Of a DNA stretch of 13,190 bases, positions 12,754 to 13,190 are shown in pieces. The first letter of the stretch is position 1, and every line of letters begins with the position of its first letter. A model generated the notes under the pieces. The model was not told the DNA's origin, did no database searches, and saw only the letters and a list, made by a program, of their open reading frames with translations. Source of the DNA: Pseudoxanthomonas mexicana (GTDB lineage: Bacteria; Pseudomonadota; Gammaproteobacteria; Xanthomonadales; Xanthomonadaceae); assembly GCF_001556105.1 (NCBI RefSeq), contig NZ_LSIF01000037.1, positions 1-13,190 on the forward strand, in the 5' to 3' direction. The translations under genes and the position numbers were made by a program.

Positions 12754-12757
12754 TATC
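12742..12757. repeat. GATATC cluster C at the end of the partition operon
   Basis: GATATCAAGTGATATC has boxes at 12742 and 12752, again 10 bp apart, and perfect 7-bp arms around AG. It overlaps the stop of the RHH gene. With cluster B it brackets the operon. Confidence 0.65.
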
Positions 12758-12871
12758 CGCGCGAGAGGAGCAGGAGCCAGAGCGTTTGGATGGGGATTAG
12801 GGCGAGGGGCCCATGCTCCGCACTGGACACGATGCGTCTAGTTGAGCCACATCCAGAAGTGCCAATCGACC

Positions 12872-12897
12872 AAGCGCCGAAAGGGGCTTTTTCTTTT
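12872..12897 (+). terminator. Probable terminator of the partition operon
   Basis: AAGCGCC (12872-12878) and GGGGCTT (12883-12889) pair around a GAAA tetraloop with one G-G mismatch, followed by TTTTTCTTTT (12888-12897). From 12758 to here no gene is supported. Confidence 0.65.
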
Positions 12898-12921
12898 GCT
12901 GCTCCGCGTAGTGATACGCAG

Positions 12922-12967
12922 TTTCAGGGGCTTGACGAGTTGCCATTTACAGCTTCCTACACATACT
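12922..12967 (+). promoter_or_regulatory. TTGCCA-N16-CATACT promoter
   Basis: TTTCAGG (12922-12928), TTGCCA (12940-12945), ACAGCT (12949-12954) and CATACT (12962-12967), with a 16-bp -35/-10 spacer. It matches the element at 11470-11507 in order and largely in sequence and precedes the gene at 13018 by about 50 bases. A nearby TTGACG (12932-12937) has no suitable -10. Confidence 0.55.
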
Positions 12968-13017
12968 GAGATTAGGCCAAACGAAAGCCTGAAACCCCCA
13001 CAAATCGAGACAACGAC

Positions 13018-13155
13018 ATGAGCCTCTTTGACCGCATTGCCCACTCCCAAGAACACTCTTTCATCGCCCTGCGTACCAATGGCCTCGTGGCCGCAGCTCT
13101 CCTCGGGCTGGCCCTGCTCACGGTTGTTGTCTTCCCGACGTCCCCCCGCTTTTGA
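13018..13155 (+). CDS. Tiny membrane protein
   Basis: This 45-aa protein is MSLFDRIAHSQEHSF... followed by one hydrophobic helix (GLVAAALLGLALLTVVVF, residues 22-39) and a short PTSPRF tail, so it is a single-pass membrane protein. Third codon positions are mostly G or C, as in its neighbours. A weak GAGA lies about 9 bases upstream. It could be the first gene of an operon, for instance transfer genes, running off the right edge. Like the 51-aa gene before parA, it is a tiny membrane protein behind the same promoter element. Confidence 0.6.
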   Translation: MSLFDRIAHSQEHSFIALRTNGLVAAALLGLALLTVVVFPTSPRF

Positions 13156-13190
13156 GTAGCACGCCGGTTTGGAGTCCAATTCCCCAACCC

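Noticed and set aside
12932..12960. TTGACG at 12932 as the -35 of the gene at 13018
   Set aside because: No acceptable -10 lies 16-18 bp downstream; the overlapping TTGCCA-N16-CATACT fits better and is shared with other genes.
1..13190. tRNA, rRNA, insertion-sequence ends, transposase or CRISPR
   Set aside because: None was seen by eye on either strand; no transposase or integrase motifs occur in the translated frames.

Overview
The window reads as part of a circular plasmid (or plasmid-like element) from a GC-rich proteobacterium. It holds an iteron origin with a TrfA-type initiator, a ParA-type partition module, two ArdC-family antirestriction genes, a RadC-like JAB protein and many tiny overlapping genes. 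GC-rich codon use and this mix of accessory genes would fit a Xanthomonadaceae-like gammaproteobacterium, but that assignment is an inference from general character only.

Layout. (1) 1-1153: a zinc-ribbon protein, probably cut at the left edge, then a DUF3560 protein; a strong hairpin at 1171-1199 separates them from the converging initiator gene. (2) 1198-2444: trfA-like gene on the minus strand, its likely promoter, six 18-bp iterons spaced by whole helical turns, and an AT-rich segment. (3) 2466-2727: GC-rich non-coding DNA with five short-loop hairpins. (4) 2795-4500: an unknown gene, then a small acidic gene overlapping a protein with only the ArdC N-terminal domain, whose C-terminus copies the tip of SSB. 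(5) 4564-6129: a secretion cassette, with a small YadA-type trimeric autotransporter translationally coupled to a secreted carboxypeptidase-regulatory-like protein, closed by a strong terminator. (6) 6300-8681: RadC-like JAB protein, ankyrin protein, and a small acidic gene coupled by ATGA to a full ArdC with a zincin HELAH motif. (7) 8937-10561: five genes chained by 1- or 4-base start/stop overlaps. The first is a zinc-ribbon paralogue of the gene at the left edge and the last is DUF6573-like. (8) 10559-12757: an HTH gene pair, then a compact partition operon (small membrane protein, ParA, 56-aa protein, ribbon-helix-helix protein). (9) 12872-13155: a terminator, a promoter and a second tiny membrane-protein gene.

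How it fits together. Replication (TrfA plus iterons) and segregation (ParA plus RHH protein) form the backbone. Three clusters of GATATC boxes, each phased at exactly 10 bp, bracket the partition region and are good candidates for its centromere/operator. A recurrent promoter-like element (TTGCCA, 16 bp, then a weak -10; the best two are AATACT and CATACT) precedes several transcription units. The genes between look like an establishment or anti-defence region: ArdC proteins, a RadC-like protein, DUF3560, and the coupled small-gene operon of unknown role. All family names come from recognising motifs by eye; no search was run.
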